Source: Halanaerobiales bacterium
GTDB taxonomy: Bacteria > Bacillota > Halanaerobiia > Halanaerobiales > DTU029
Direction of reading: 5' to 3'
NCBI GenBank assembly: GCA_022360715.1
Contig: JAKSCG010000093.1
Location: 23,823 to 87,822 of the forward strand
Length of the DNA: 64,000 bases
How positions within the stretch are numbered: the stretch's first letter is position 1; the number at the start of each line of letters is the position of its first letter. The position numbers and the translations under genes are program-made. Below the pieces are notes generated by a model that was not told where the DNA came from, did not search any database, and saw only the letters and a list, made by a program, of their open reading frames with translations. This document shows positions 54,503-62,684 of this stretch, piece after piece.

Positions 54503-54952
54503 TTAACCCCCAAACACTTCAATCAAGACACCGATCACAAAGGCCGAAACCATCCCATAGGTTAGAACAGGTCCGGCCACACTAAACAGGTTAGCCCCCA
54601 ACCCCATAATTAACCCCTCTTGTTTGTATTCCAATGCCGGGGCAACCATTGCATTGGCAAAACCGGTTACCGGAACAATCGAACCGGCTCCGGCGAATTG
54701 ACCTAATTCATCATAATACCCCAATCCGGTAAGTAGTGAGGCCAGAAAAATTAAAGTAAGGGTTGACAACGTTCCGGCATTATCCTTTGACAAATTTAAT
54801 AAGATATAAAGTTCCCACAGCCCCTGGCCAATAATACAAGTTAAACCTCCCACTAGAAAGGCATTTATTATATTTCTGGCCTTAGTGATGGGGGGTTGCT
54901 TTTTGCTAACAATTTTTTTATATTGATCACTGGTTTTGTTGATATTTTTCAT
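54503..54952 (-). CDS. spoVAC: Stage V sporulation protein AC
   Basis: A 149-residue membrane protein with four spans: NIINAFLVGGLTCIIGQGLW, LLTGLGYYDELGQFAGAGSI, VPVTGFANAMVAPALEY. In Bacillus it acts as the mechanosensitive dipicolinate channel. Its sequence is related to SpoVAE, as expected. Preceded by a dodecin gene. Confidence 0.93.
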   Translation of the reverse strand: MKNINKTSDQYKKIVSKKQPPITKARNIINAFLVGGLTCIIGQGLWELYILLNLSKDNAGTLSTLTLIFLASLLTGLGYYDELGQFAGAGSIVPVTGFANAMVAPALEYKQEGLIMGLGANLFSVAGPVLTYGMVSAFVIGVLIEVFGG

Positions 54953-54985
54953 CACACCACCCCGCTTAGCCTTAATCTAGTAGAG

Positions 54986-55195
54986 TTATCTGTTTTTAAC
55001 CGGAAAAGCTACCTGAACATTAACCTTATAATCATAAAGCTTACCATCTCTGACATCGGCCGTCATGTTTAGGACCTCTACCCCGGTAATTCCGTCAATA
55101 GATTTGCTAGCTTCCCAGACAACATTCTTTACGGCATCTTCCCAACTCTGCTCCGATAAACCTACCAGTTCAATAATTTTTACCGTATGGGACAA
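54986..55195 (-). CDS. Dodecin family flavin-binding protein
   Basis: A 69-residue protein: VKIIELVGLSEQSWEDAVKN, ITGVEVLNMTADVRDGKL, DYKVNVQVAFPV, the dodecin fold that assembles into a hollow 12-mer storing flavins or acting as a buffer. TTG start behind GGGGGG. Its place between a small membrane gene and spoVAC suggests it is made in the forespore, which is unusual. Confidence 0.88.
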   Translation of the reverse strand: MSHTVKIIELVGLSEQSWEDAVKNVVWEASKSIDGITGVEVLNMTADVRDGKLYDYKVNVQVAFPVKNR

Positions 55196-55219
55196 AACTA
55201 ACCCCCCTTTGTTTTTAAT

Positions 55220-55342
55220 TTAGATTTTAAAGGCATCGGCTGGTATATTTTGCTTTAAATCAGGCAGTAACCAATAAAAAATTGTCAAAATTAAAACACC
55301 TAAAAATATGGTCACCAATAATTTGATTAAATCTCCCTTCAT
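55220..55342 (-). CDS. Small single-span membrane protein leading the spoVA operon
   Basis: A 40-codon gene: MKGDLIKLL, a hydrophobic span LVTIFLGVLILTIFYWLL and a short tail PDLKQNIPADAFKI. GAGGTG lies 6 nt before ATG 55342 and a sigma-G-like promoter lies about 25 nt further up. Gap to dodecin 24 nt. The good ribosome site and position argue that it is real. I know no named homologue. Confidence 0.65.
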   Translation of the reverse strand: MKGDLIKLLVTIFLGVLILTIFYWLLPDLKQNIPADAFKI

Positions 55343-55372
55343 CTTTTTCACCTCACTAGCCAGCCATATTAC

Positions 55373-55402
55373 TATTATCTTTAAAATAAAAAAAAATTAT
55401 TC
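55373..55402 (-). promoter_or_regulatory. Sigma-G-type promoter of the spoVA operon
   Basis: GAATA (55402-55398), an 18-nt spacer and GATAATA (55379-55373) against the sigma-G consensus gHATR-N17/18-CATWHTA: one mismatch (C to G) in the -10. The B. subtilis spoVA operon is transcribed by sigma-G in the forespore, so the placement fits. Confidence 0.6.
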
Positions 55403-55434
55403 AAAAAAAAACACCTGAAAGAGATTCAGGTGTT
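55403..55434 (-). terminator. Terminator after sigF
   Basis: ACACCTGAA-TCTCT-TTCAGGTGT on the minus strand followed by eight or nine T, 18 nt after the sigF stop and directly abutting the spoVA promoter. Confidence 0.9.
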
Positions 55435-55451
55435 TCCGTAATCCTGATCGT

Positions 55452-56216
55452 TTAGTTCAACGAATTCTTCAGATCACGCAGGATCTTTTTTTCCAGTCGC
55501 GAGACCTGAACCTGTGATACACCTATCTCCTCGGCGATCTCTTGTTGAGTCTTATCTTGAAAATACCGCAAATAAATAATCCGGCGGGAACGATCATCAA
55601 GGTTTTTCAAAACCTCCACCAATTCCAGGCGATCAAAATTAGAAAATTCCGTCTCGGTAGGCTTTTCTTCCAGGCTATCGATTAAATAAAGGTCAGTACC
55701 CTCATCTTGATGAATGGTCTGATAAATGGAAGCCGGTTTTTTATTAGCCTCCAGCGCCCTAATTATCTCTTCTCTGGAATATCCGGTCTCCTCAGCCAGG
55801 CGTTTAATACTGGGCAAATGATTTAATTCCTTCTTTAACTCTTCCTCCCTTTTTCTAACCTCTCGGACAATTTTTTTCAGGGAGCGGCTGATCTTGATTA
55901 ATCCGTCATCCCGAAGGTGTAACCTGATCTCACCGATGATTTTCGCGACAGCATAGGTTGAAAATCTAATCTCCCGTTTCAGGTCAAAACCGTGTACTGC
56001 TTTAATTAGTCCAATCACCCCAATTTGAAAAAGGTCTTGCAGTTCATAGCCGGAATTTTTAAAACGGTAAGTAACTTTTAATACCAGTCGAAGATTATGT
56101 TCTACCACCTTGGTTAAAGCATTATTATTACCCTGACGGGCCAATCCGATATTATAGCGGGTCTCTTCTTCACTCAAAAGCCCTAGATCAGGAAGATCAA
56201 TCATACTGTAATTCAT
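55452..56216 (-). CDS. sigF: RNA polymerase sigma-F factor (SpoIIAC)
   Basis: A 254-residue forespore sigma factor. Region 2: LVLKVTYRFKNSGYELQDLFQIG and REIRFSTYAVAKIIGEIRLHLRDDG; region 4: LRYFQDKTQQEIAEEIGVSQVQVSRLEKKIL. Last gene of the spoIIA operon. Activity is expected to be held by SpoIIAB until SpoIIAA is dephosphorylated. Confidence 0.95.
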   Translation of the reverse strand: MNYSMIDLPDLGLLSEEETRYNIGLARQGNNNALTKVVEHNLRLVLKVTYRFKNSGYELQDLFQIGVIGLIKAVHGFDLKREIRFSTYAVAKIIGEIRLHLRDDGLIKISRSLKKIVREVRKREEELKKELNHLPSIKRLAEETGYSREEIIRALEANKKPASIYQTIHQDEGTDLYLIDSLEEKPTETEFSNFDRLELVEVLKNLDDRSRRIIYLRYFQDKTQQEIAEEIGVSQVQVSRLEKKILRDLKNSLN

Positions 56217-56228
56217 TACAATCGCTCC

Positions 56229-56660
56229 CTACTCTACCACATATTTGACCTGCTCAGGGATCTTAATCATTTTTACAGTAGTTCCCTGATCAGGATTTGA
56301 TTCAAGGGTAAAGCTGTCCATAAATGAATCAATAAAAGCCAGACCCAGACCCATATGGTCTTCTTTGGTAGTATAAGAAGGCTGTAAAACCTCATCAATA
56401 TTTTCAATCCCGATTCCCTGATCAGTGATGATCATAATCAATTGATTTTCGGCAATCTCCAGTTCGATCTTAATAATACCTTCTTCTAAAGGATAAGCAT
56501 GGATAATACAATTGGTTACTGCTTCCGACACAGCAACCTTGATCTCTTCCAGTTCGCTCAAGGTAAAATCAAGTTCTGACGCAAAAGTGGCGGCAGTAAT
56601 CCTGGCCAGTCCAACATTATTACTCTTACCGGCAATAGTTAAGTGTGCCTGATTGCCCAT
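56229..56660 (-). CDS. spoIIAB: Anti-sigma-F factor and kinase SpoIIAB
   Basis: A 143-residue GHKL ATPase: AVSEAVTNCIIHAYP (N box), MIITDQGIGIENI, DHMGLGLAFIDSFMD. Binds sigma-F and phosphorylates SpoIIAA. 2-nt gap to spoIIAA, 12 to sigF. Confidence 0.95.
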   Translation of the reverse strand: MGNQAHLTIAGKSNNVGLARITAATFASELDFTLSELEEIKVAVSEAVTNCIIHAYPLEEGIIKIELEIAENQLIMIITDQGIGIENIDEVLQPSYTTKEDHMGLGLAFIDSFMDSFTLESNPDQGTTVKMIKIPEQVKYVVE

Positions 56661-56662
56661 CT

Positions 56663-57013
56663 TTAAATACCCCCTTTATTCAGTTGCTCAATAGCCGTCT
56701 CTTCACTATCATATTCCTGCATTATTTTTAATAAACCCGCCAGGGTAAAGACCTTTTTTACTTGTGGTCGTAAATTAATTAAAAATACCTTGCCACCCTT
56801 TTTATCTAATTCCCTGTATCTACCTAAAATTGCACCCAGGCCCGAACTATCTACAAAAATTACTCCTTTAAAACTTAAAACTAAATGAATTAAGTTATGG
56901 GCGGCCATTATCTTGATTATTCTTTTTTTGAATTCAGGAACTGAGTGCAGATCAAATTCGCCACGCATTTTCACGATTAGACAGTTATCATTAATTTTTG
57001 TTGATATCTCCAA
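56663..57013 (-). CDS. spoIIAA: Anti-anti-sigma factor SpoIIAA
   Basis: A 116-residue STAS-domain protein. FVDSSGLGAILGRY carries the phosphorylated Ser (Ser57 here, Ser58 in B. subtilis). Unphosphorylated it releases sigma-F from SpoIIAB. Start is a TTG at 57013, 7 nt after AAGGAGG. A sigma-H-like promoter is about 45 nt upstream. Confidence 0.94.
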   Translation of the reverse strand: MEISTKINDNCLIVKMRGEFDLHSVPEFKKRIIKIMAAHNLIHLVLSFKGVIFVDSSGLGAILGRYRELDKKGGKVFLINLRPQVKKVFTLAGLLKIMQEYDSEETAIEQLNKGGI

Positions 57014-57059
57014 TATTTTTCCTCCTTTTTCTATTATTTTCCTTTGCTCTTTCTTTTAT

Positions 57060-57088
57060 TAATTCGATATTAAGAAAAAAAATCCTGC
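57060..57088 (-). promoter_or_regulatory. Sigma-H-type promoter of the spoIIA operon
   Basis: GCAGGATTT (57088-57080), 11-nt spacer, ATCGAATTA (57068-57060), a full match to RnAGGAwWW-N11/12-RnnGAATww. The spoIIA operon of B. subtilis is sigma-H dependent and Spo0A-activated, so placement agrees. No clear 0A box was picked out. Confidence 0.75.
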
Positions 57089-57116
57089 TTTTGGCCATAA
57101 ACTATTTTGTTGAATG

Positions 57117-57157
57117 AAAAAAGCCCCGGAATTTTTAAAAAAACTCCGGGACTTTTT
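57117..57157 (-). terminator. Terminator after xylB
   Basis: GTCCCGGA and TCCGGGGC (one G-U) around an AT loop, then six T on the minus strand. T-run also present on the other side, so it insulates xylB from spoIIA. Confidence 0.8.
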
Positions 57158-57178
57158 AAAAGGGCTTTAGATTATTGT

Positions 57179-58672
57179 TTAAGTTAGTTTTTTAAAATCA
57201 TCTTTCAGGCTCTGATAAAGGTTTTGATATAAAGCAAATAGTTGATTATAATAATCCCGCTTCTCTTCATTTGGTGTGATTGATTGACTGACCTGGATAA
57301 TCCCCTGCTCTGCTTCACTAAAGTCTTTAAAAACACCTACACCAACCCCGGCAATCATTGCCGCCCCAAGGGCCGGACCTTCTTCGATCTTCAGCAACTT
57401 GATCTCTTGACCAAAAACATCGGCCAGAATCTGTTGCCAGACCTTGCTCTTAGCCCCACCACCGATCGCTCGAATCTCATTTATTTTTATGTCCTGCTCT
57501 TTAATTAATTCCAGTGAATCACGCAGGCCAAAACTGACCCCTTCCATCACACTTCTGACCAAATGACCCTGTTGGTGATTACCGGAAATACCAAAAAATA
57601 CACCCCGGGCATTGGCATCGGCATGCGGAGTCCTTTCCCCGTATAAATAGGGTAGGAATAGTAAACCCTCACTACCCGATTCAGCCTCAGCGGCCAGTAA
57701 ATTCAGGTGCTGATAATCATATTGATCAGCAAAAAGGTTTTCTTTCAGCCAACTGAAGGACATTCCGGCCGACAACATGACCCCCATCATATACCAGTTT
57801 TCCGGCACGGCATGGTTAAACAAATGTAATCTCCCTTTTGGATCGGCTAGTGGTTTTTCTACCTGGGCTACTACAACTCCCGAAGTGCCGATACTGACCA
57901 TCACCCGGCCCTCTTTGATGATTCCACTACCAACTGCCCCACAGGCATTATCGGCCCCACCGGCAACTACCGGGGTTCCTACTTTTAAACCGCAAGTCCT
58001 GGCGGCAGCCCGGCTTACCTCTCCTACGATCGCTGTCGAATTAACAAGCGGTGGCAGCAAGTCGCGCTCAATCCCGAGCCTATCCAGTAAATCTACCGAC
58101 CAGCTTCCTTGCCTGATGTCCATCATAATCGTACCGGCCCCGTCTGAGCGATCGATCTGAACTTCTCCGGTCAGCCGATACCGAATATAATCCTTGGGCA
58201 ACAAGATCATTTTTACCCGTTGATAGTTTTCCGGTTCATTTTGTTGCAACCAGAGTACTTTGGGGGCAGTAAAGCCCTCCAGGGCCGGATTAGAAACAAG
58301 CTTGATCAGTTTCTCCAATCCCCCCACCCGTTGGTAGATATCTTGACACTGTTTGCTTGTCCGGGTATCACTCCAGAGGATCGCCGGCCTGATCACCTCC
58401 ATCCCCTGGTCTAAAAAAACCGAACTGTGCATCTGGCCGGAAAAACTGACCCCCTTAATTTCCTCAGCGCTTACTCCACTATTGGCCAACAGGTACTTAA
58501 TAACATTTGTGGTGCCTTCCCACCAATCGGCCGGATTCTGTTCGGTCCACCCAGGATGTGGTGTGTTCAATTGATAATACTCAGTTCGGCTCTTAACGAC
58601 TTGACCGGCTGTTGAGACCAAGATCCCCTTTACTCCACTAGTACCGATATCCAGTCCCAGTAAATAATCCAT
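57179..58672 (-). CDS. xylB: Xylulokinase
   Basis: A 497-residue FGGY kinase that phosphorylates D-xylulose. LLGLDIGTSGVKGILV at the N-terminus, SGQMHSSVFLD, LWSDTRTS, LLPKDYIRYRLTGE, GGADNACGAVGSGI, LPYLYGERTPHADA and the C-terminal GGGAKSKVWQQILADVFG, all in the XylB subgroup. ATG 58672 is used. It follows a ROK regulator; no xylA (isomerase) lies in the window. Confidence 0.92.
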   Translation of the reverse strand: MDYLLGLDIGTSGVKGILVSTAGQVVKSRTEYYQLNTPHPGWTEQNPADWWEGTTNVIKYLLANSGVSAEEIKGVSFSGQMHSSVFLDQGMEVIRPAILWSDTRTSKQCQDIYQRVGGLEKLIKLVSNPALEGFTAPKVLWLQQNEPENYQRVKMILLPKDYIRYRLTGEVQIDRSDGAGTIMMDIRQGSWSVDLLDRLGIERDLLPPLVNSTAIVGEVSRAAARTCGLKVGTPVVAGGADNACGAVGSGIIKEGRVMVSIGTSGVVVAQVEKPLADPKGRLHLFNHAVPENWYMMGVMLSAGMSFSWLKENLFADQYDYQHLNLLAAEAESGSEGLLFLPYLYGERTPHADANARGVFFGISGNHQQGHLVRSVMEGVSFGLRDSLELIKEQDIKINEIRAIGGGAKSKVWQQILADVFGQEIKLLKIEEGPALGAAMIAGVGVGVFKDFSEAEQGIIQVSQSITPNEEKRDYYNQLFALYQNLYQSLKDDFKKLT

Positions 58673-58705
58673 CACCGTTCCCCCCTCTATTTAAAAAATA
58701 CCGGA

Positions 58706-59869
58706 TTAAGAGAAAGCCAGGCACTCATTATGGACCAAATAAGCTAAACCATTCAGGGCGGCCATATCTCTTAATCCCGTAAATTCCAGTTTAGCCTTTT
58801 GCGAAGAAATGGCCAGGGCCCGTTCGGCCAGAACCTGCTTAATCCCTTTTTGAAGATAATCTTTAATCCGGATTATATTGCCACCGACAATGATTAGCTC
58901 CGGGCTCAACCCGTTGATAATATTAACCAGACCGATCCCAATATTTAACGAGAGGGCTTCGCTTACCCGCAAGGCCTTGGCATCTCCCTGCTTGACCAGC
59001 TGATAGATCTTATTGGCCGTTAATTGCCGGCTAGTAAGTTGGTGGTAAGCATTAATTAAATAATTTTCCGAAGCCATCGTTTCCCAGCAACCATAATTCC
59101 CGCAGTGGCATTTACTGCCCTGGTTATCAATGATAATATGGCCGAATTCTCCGGCATTGCCACTCGCTCCCCGATAGAGCTTACCGTTAAAAATAATACC
59201 ACAACCAATCCCTTCATTGATTGAGACAAAAACCATATTGTCCACTTGCGGATATAATAACTCCCTTTCACCGATCACCGCCGCATTGGCTTCATTCTCC
59301 AGCACCAGCGGCAAATCAAATTCTCGTTTGAAATAATCCCCAATCTTAAGATTGGACCAGCCCAGATTCGGTGCCAAGGTGAGGATAAATCCTTTTTTGT
59401 CGATTAATCCAGGAACGGCGATCCCAATGCCAACTAGCTGATCATCGGTTAAACCCTGTCCTTTGAGCAGTTCTTTTGTTTGGGTAATTATCGCCGCCAG
59501 ATTTGCTCCCGGACTCAGTTGCTTCCCGATCGGAAAGACTGTTTCCGCTTCGGCCTTTAACTTGAGGTTAAAGATAACCTGTCTTACTTCTCTAACCCCG
59601 ATGCTGATTGTTATAATATATCCTTTGGTCGGATTGACCGTTAAATAAATAGGTTTACGACCACCGGTTGAATCACCTTTTTCGGTCTCGATTAAATAAC
59701 CGCTCTCAATTAAAGTGCGCACATGGTTAGAAATTGTAGCAGCACTATAACCGGTATTTTCGGCCAGTTCCTTCCGTGAGATCGGACCATATTGATGAAT
59801 TAGTCTAAAGATACCTGCTTGATTAAGGTTATGAATAAATTGGGCATTCCCTACTTTAATCTGATTCAT
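58706..59869 (-). CDS. ROK-family regulator, XylR type
   Basis: A 387-residue protein: MarR-like HTH (RLIHQYGPISRKELAENTGY, AATISNHVRTLIE) and a ROK sugar-kinase-fold domain with IGIAVPGLID, GIGCGIIFNGKLYRG and the zinc motif CHCGNYGCWE. Placed just ahead of xylB (33-nt gap), so it most likely represses it and is released by xylose. Upstream gap 59870-60036 is AT-rich and holds the probable control region. Confidence 0.88.
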   Translation of the reverse strand: MNQIKVGNAQFIHNLNQAGIFRLIHQYGPISRKELAENTGYSAATISNHVRTLIESGYLIETEKGDSTGGRKPIYLTVNPTKGYIITISIGVREVRQVIFNLKLKAEAETVFPIGKQLSPGANLAAIITQTKELLKGQGLTDDQLVGIGIAVPGLIDKKGFILTLAPNLGWSNLKIGDYFKREFDLPLVLENEANAAVIGERELLYPQVDNMVFVSINEGIGCGIIFNGKLYRGASGNAGEFGHIIIDNQGSKCHCGNYGCWETMASENYLINAYHQLTSRQLTANKIYQLVKQGDAKALRVSEALSLNIGIGLVNIINGLSPELIIVGGNIIRIKDYLQKGIKQVLAERALAISSQKAKLEFTGLRDMAALNGLAYLVHNECLAFS

Positions 59870-60036
59870 TCTTACTGTATTAACCCCCAGTTATTTTAAT
59901 ACTTATTTTAATTCTTAAATTTTGTTATATAATAAGATTCTACCCCTTTGGCTTGTTTTCCTTCTTTTCTTGCAAAAAAACCGAAGAATAACAGGACTGG
60001 GCCAAGGTGAGCTTTTCAGTGATAGCCCCTTTCTAT

Positions 60037-61356
60037 CTAGCCGGGCACAATCGGTTTTAACTTATGATTAGGGCAACTCTGACGGCCGATCTTCGCCATA
60101 TCGATCCACTGCCCGTTTACTGCGATTTTAACGACATCAGCCGTAAAATCGTTATTGGTTCCCTCCCGGCTACTATTTGAGATCAGCCAGCTCCCTACTC
60201 CGTAAATATCCACCGGTACCTGTGAACGTTCAAAAGCCCTGATCTTGGCCGGATCAAAACCACCGGTGGCTATGATCTTAACCTCCTGACAATATTTCCG
60301 GGCCAGCTCCCAATCGTTTTCGGGAAGCTCCCAGGTCCGGTAGGCCTGATCAAGGGATTTGCGCAGCCGATAAATCAGACGGGCATTAACCCCGTTATCC
60401 AGTTTCTTCTCCCCCAGGGGTTCTACACTGATATCACGGATGCTTGATGAGGTATCCGGTCTGACCCCAAAAAGCTTATAACGGTTAGCCTCATTTATCG
60501 CCCCTTCTTTAAGTAGACGATAGTATTGCTCAAACATGGCCTTAAGGACGGTCAGGCTTGTCCCAATACAGTCATTATTAAAATCGACCAGGGCAATCCT
60601 GTTGATATTTAACGGCATTAAACGACAAAACTGGAGCATCGATTCAGACGAGTTGCCGACAAAACTGGAGATATAGGAATGACTAATCGTTCCGCCGCCT
60701 TTACCTCCCCACCAACTCCCCTGTTCATCGGTTGAAACATAATGATTGCTATTGGCACCATAATCCTTATTATAGGCATTAACCCCCAGGGTATAGGCAT
60801 AACCGTGTAAGGCCTGTAACTTATAGTGGGCAAAACGGGCGGGGAAAAATAAAATATCCTTCCCCCGGGCTGCCTCCAGTACTTGATACACATTGGTTGC
60901 AATCCTGGTAACCTCAGTCAATGACCCCAAAATAGGGGTCTCCAGCATAGCGAAATCCCGATACCGACCCCAGATCTTTAAAACCGGTTCTACCTGCATC
61001 GGATCACCGGAATAATAAGCCTTTTCTCCGTCATGGCAAGCCTCTACTCTTAACTGGTCAAAGGTATTAATAAAAACCCCCTGCTCGTCAAAATAACCGG
61101 TACATTCTTTCAGGATTGCCAGTGCTTCATCAATCCCCCCTACAATTGAAGCAGGTTGCCGCCGGGTAAAGACCTGTATCTCTACTTTGATGTTCCCGAT
61201 ATCTGCCCCGCGGTAGGTATACCCCTCTTGTGACAATTTTGATAATATTTTAGATATATTGCGAAAATATACATCGGAATACCATCCGGCTACCATCCGT
61301 TCTTGATCTAATTGAAATATCTCTACTGGCAGTCTTTTACCATTAAATATCGACAA
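60037..61356 (-). CDS. pncB: Nicotinate phosphoribosyltransferase
   Basis: A 439-residue salvage enzyme joining nicotinate and PRPP to give NaMN. Barrel features MVAGWYSDVYFRN, EACHDGEKAYYSGDPMQVE, ISSFVGNSSESMLQFC, RLIYRLRKS and IIATGGFDPAKI, VPVDIYGVGSWL. TTG start behind GGGGAGAGAT. A candidate operator overlaps its promoter. Confidence 0.88.
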   Translation of the reverse strand: MSIFNGKRLPVEIFQLDQERMVAGWYSDVYFRNISKILSKLSQEGYTYRGADIGNIKVEIQVFTRRQPASIVGGIDEALAILKECTGYFDEQGVFINTFDQLRVEACHDGEKAYYSGDPMQVEPVLKIWGRYRDFAMLETPILGSLTEVTRIATNVYQVLEAARGKDILFFPARFAHYKLQALHGYAYTLGVNAYNKDYGANSNHYVSTDEQGSWWGGKGGGTISHSYISSFVGNSSESMLQFCRLMPLNINRIALVDFNNDCIGTSLTVLKAMFEQYYRLLKEGAINEANRYKLFGVRPDTSSSIRDISVEPLGEKKLDNGVNARLIYRLRKSLDQAYRTWELPENDWELARKYCQEVKIIATGGFDPAKIRAFERSQVPVDIYGVGSWLISNSSREGTNNDFTADVVKIAVNGQWIDMAKIGRQSCPNHKLKPIVPG

Positions 61357-61386
61357 ATCTCTCCCCCCTATCCTGCTATTTGAATT

Positions 61387-61415
61387 TTACTAAAACTAGT
61401 GTTTTAACCAGGCAA
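61387..61415 (-). promoter_or_regulatory. Candidate promoter and overlapping operator of pncB
   Basis: TTGCCT (61415-61410), 17 nt, TAGTAA (61392-61387). The spacer contains the dyad TAAAAC-TAGT-GTTTTA (61391-61406), suited to a repressor that senses NAD status. The regulator is not in the window. Confidence 0.38.
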
Positions 61416-61422
61416 AGTTTTT

Positions 61423-62604
61423 TTATTTAAATAAAGCAATCATACCGGCTAATAGGTGTTTGATAATCCGCATGACCAGTTGGAAAAAGGAGGCTTTTTC
61501 CACATCGCGGTTAACGACAATGTCAACCCTCTTTACCAGCAGATTCCCCTTAAAAATTTTAATTTCCCCAATCGGATCACCTTTTTGCAAAGGGGCTTTG
61601 AGCCTTTCCGAGATTACGATTTCCTTTTTAATACTGTCTTCTTCACCCTTTTTGACCGGCACAATGATTTGCTCGGTCACAATACCGGCGGCCTTTTCTT
61701 CTTTGGCATTTCTAATCTCCAGTTCCTTTATTATATCACCGGCTCCGGCTATTTCCAAGCCCTGATAACTACTGAAACCATAGGAAAGCAAAGCTGCCGC
61801 TTCCGCAAATCGCTTTTTTGAGTTTTCCGCCCCCATAATAACGGCAATAAAGCGAATTCCTTTTTTTTCAGCCGTACTGGTAACACAAAAACGGGCTTCT
61901 TCCGTATGACCGGTCTTTAAACCGTCAGCGCCTTGATAGTGCCGGACTAAACGATTTGTATTGTTTAAAACCGATTCCCCGTCCCGCAAATAGTCGATCC
62001 AGGTTGAGGTCCAATCCAGCACCTGCGGGTATTTTAAAATCTCCCGGGCTAAGACAGCCAGGTCGCGGGCACTGGTATAATTGCCTTGAACCTCGGGATC
62101 TTCGGAAGGCAAACCATTAGTATTACTATAATATGTATTCTTAAGCCCCAGTTCACTGGCCCGTTCATTCATTCTTTTAACAAAATCCTCTTCGGTCCCA
62201 TAAAGATATTCGGCAACAGCCACACAGGCATCATTAGCTGAAACAATTGCGATCGCCTTCATCATATCTTCCAGACTCATCTCTTCACCGGGTTCCAACC
62301 AGATTTGAGAGCCGCCCATGCTGGCGGAAAGCTCACTCACGACCAATTGCTCACTGAGGTTGGCCCTCTCTTGCTCTAATGCTTCAACAACGAGCAGCAT
62401 GGTCATTATTTTGGCCATACTGGCCGGTGGTAGTTCTTCCTGAGGATTTTTTTCAAATAAGATCTCTCCGCTTTCAAACTCCATCAACAAAGCAGAGCGG
62501 GCAGTAAGATCAAACGATGGTTGCTCAGCCCGGATCGGACTGGTCATTAAAACTAAGACCATCAATAACGAAAAAATCACCCTGAATAACTTAGGTAACA
62601 CCAT
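61423..62604 (-). CDS. dacF: D-alanyl-D-alanine carboxypeptidase DacF
   Basis: A 393-residue penicillin-binding protein. Signal sequence (VIFSLLMVLVLMTSPIRA), PPASMAKIM (catalytic Ser, Lys), VSANDAC (SxN), GLKTGHTE (KTG), and a C-terminal amphipathic anchor. In Bacillus dacF sits just upstream of spoIIAA; here it is about 4.4 kb away. No convincing sigma-F promoter was seen; TTAGCA-N16-TATTAT upstream could serve sigma-A. Confidence 0.85.
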   Translation of the reverse strand: MVLPKLFRVIFSLLMVLVLMTSPIRAEQPSFDLTARSALLMEFESGEILFEKNPQEELPPASMAKIMTMLLVVEALEQERANLSEQLVVSELSASMGGSQIWLEPGEEMSLEDMMKAIAIVSANDACVAVAEYLYGTEEDFVKRMNERASELGLKNTYYSNTNGLPSEDPEVQGNYTSARDLAVLAREILKYPQVLDWTSTWIDYLRDGESVLNNTNRLVRHYQGADGLKTGHTEEARFCVTSTAEKKGIRFIAVIMGAENSKKRFAEAAALLSYGFSSYQGLEIAGAGDIIKELEIRNAKEEKAAGIVTEQIIVPVKKGEEDSIKKEIVISERLKAPLQKGDPIGEIKIFKGNLLVKRVDIVVNRDVEKASFFQLVMRIIKHLLAGMIALFK

Positions 62605-62684
62605 ATCTTCCCCCTTTTATTCCTTATAATAGATATTTATTAATCTCTGCTAAGGAATATGCCAGGGGGTAAGATCCTGATCTA

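Noticed and set aside
59891..59912. Two TTATTTTAAT direct repeats ahead of the ROK regulator
   Set aside because: Very AT-rich surroundings make chance likely; not close to known xyl operators.
62605..62684. Sigma-F or sigma-G promoter for dacF
   Set aside because: GCATA is present but no matching GG-containing or CATWHTA -10 lies at the proper distance.
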